NCBI GenBank assembly: GCA_024695545.1
Contig: JAILHZ010000060.1
Coordinates: 1 to 5,648, forward strand
Direction: 5' to 3'
DNA from: Clostridiales bacterium
GTDB taxonomy: Bacteria > Bacillota_A > Clostridia > Saccharofermentanales > Saccharofermentanaceae
Length of the DNA stretch: 5,648 nucleotides
Positions 4,950-5,648 of the stretch are shown piece after piece; position 1 is the first letter of the stretch, and every line of letters begins with the position of its first letter. A model generated the notes under the pieces. The model was not told the DNA's origin. It saw only the letters and a program-made list of their open reading frames with translations, and made no database searches. The position numbers were made by a program, and so were the translations under genes.

Positions 4950-5648
4950 TCAGGGAAGTTCGATCGATCCTCCATCCTCGCAGATCTTTTCGATCTCACC
5001 GTTTCGGATCATGTAGGCTTCTCCGTATAGCGTCTGTTTACCATCCTCGATCACAACATACGAACCGTCGTTGATCGCCAGGATCTCATGGGTAAAGCTG
5101 TCCGGGAATGTGACATCTTCGATGATGCGGAGCCCGTCGATCATCTCGTCCCGAAGCCTGGAAAAATGCGGGAAAATATTGAGGTTGGTGATCCCCAGTC
5201 CGGAAAGCCATCGCTTGTAATTCGGATCAATAGCTTCACCCGGAAGCTCCGGTCCGGCATAGACGGTATCCGCACAGTTCATGGAACCCGCACTCCAGGC
5301 AAGAAGAAGTCCGCTGAAGTTTCCGAGTTTCTCCCGAAGCGCGATCGACTCGAAAAACTCATTCTGCGAGGGTACATGACCGCCGGTGAGGATAATGACG
5401 TCCGACTGGCTGACCTTCTGTGCAAGCGTCGGATTTCTGTCGTCACACATCTCGACAGATGTCACCGGAAGACCGCTCATCGGAAGCGCCTCGCGGAAAC
5501 AGGAAAGGACCGAATCATTCTTCTCATGATCGTACGGATTGGCGCAGATCATAAGTACACTGGCGCCGGTTCCGAGTCCGGCATATTCTTTCTCCGGCCA
5601 GAATGCCCGGATCGTATCGAGGCAGTTGTTCGCATTGGACAGCGGCCC
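4950..5648 (-). CDS. Peptidase S51 / class I glutamine-amidotransferase-like protein (N-terminus outside window)
   Basis: The frame is open from the right edge to the TGA at 4950-4952, giving 232 residues. An internal ATG at 5552 is probably not the start, because the upstream part, including PLSNANNCLDTIRAFWP, reads like genuine protein. Motifs match the dipeptidase E (S51) family: strand and loop VIILTGGHVPSQNEFF, nucleophile elbow AWSAGSMNCA (Ser codon 5292-5294), EAIDPNYKRW and NIFPHFSRLRD. Compared with Salmonella PepE (from memory), Ser, Asp (IDP) and His (PHF) of the triad are all present, at residues 119, 141 and 161 of the visible part. PepE cleaves Asp-X dipeptides, but this variant with GGHVPSQN instead of GGGNT is usually named only as an amidotransferase-like protein, so activity is uncertain. 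It is the first visible gene of the minus-strand cluster. Confidence 0.87.
   Translation of the reverse strand, partial: GPLSNANNCLDTIRAFWPEKEYAGLGTGASVLMICANPYDHEKNDSVLSCFREALPMSGLPVTSVEMCDDRNPTLAQKVSQSDVIILTGGHVPSQNEFFESIALREKLGNFSGLLLAWSAGSMNCADTVYAGPELPGEAIDPNYKRWLSGLGITNLNIFPHFSRLRDEMIDGLRIIEDVTFPDSFTHEILAINDGSYVVIEDGKQTLYGEAYMIRNGEIEKICEDGGSIELP

Overview
The window looks like an accessory stretch of a Bacillota (Firmicutes) chromosome, most likely a gut or rumen clostridium such as a Lachnospiraceae member. This is inferred from strong AGGAGG-type Shine-Dalgarno sites before nearly every gene, sigma-A-like promoters, roughly balanced GC, and a cinnamoyl/feruloyl-esterase-type hydrolase. 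No rRNA, tRNA, mobile element or CRISPR array is visible.

Layout. Positions 1-650 (minus) hold an alpha/beta hydrolase of the cinnamoyl esterase type whose C-terminus lies beyond the window. A divergent promoter region follows (651-853). On the plus strand, a strong promoter (797-825) drives a 28-codon methionine-rich leader ORF (854-940), then an intrinsic terminator (971-1007), then a GNAT acetyltransferase (1028-1498). A second plus-strand unit has an extended -10 promoter (1537-1545), a structured leader with a 12-codon ORF (1587-1625), a hairpin that buries the next Shine-Dalgarno site (1657-1697), and a 429-aa MFS drug-efflux-like transporter (1701-2990). Convergent to it is a minus-strand cluster, read from high to low coordinates: a peptidase S51 / class I glutamine-amidotransferase-like protein (4950-5648, 5' end outside), a RimJ/RimL-type GNAT (4328-4876), a NodB-fold polysaccharide deacetylase (3597-4301) and another RimJ/RimL-type GNAT (3034-3549). 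Gaps of 73, 26 and 47 bp suggest one operon. A 12-bp stem hairpin (3017-3047) sits where the two transcripts converge.

The most interesting content is in the two plus-strand leaders. The first has the parts of a ribosome-mediated transcription attenuator: the 3' part of the leader ORF (915-925) can pair at 10 of 11 positions with 968-978, which is mutually exclusive with the terminator stem. A ribosome stalled in the Met-rich stretch would leave 915-925 free and favour read-through into the acetyltransferase gene. The second resembles a translational attenuator of the type that controls antibiotic-resistance genes: a short leader ORF, a hairpin hiding the transporter's ribosome-binding site, and a 7-nt sequence next to the leader's start that is complementary both to a neighbouring arm and to the loop of the hiding hairpin. 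An acetyltransferase and an efflux pump, each behind its own translation-sensing leader, suggest a small inducible drug or stress response locus. The inducer is unknown, and all regulatory claims are inferences from sequence complementarity.
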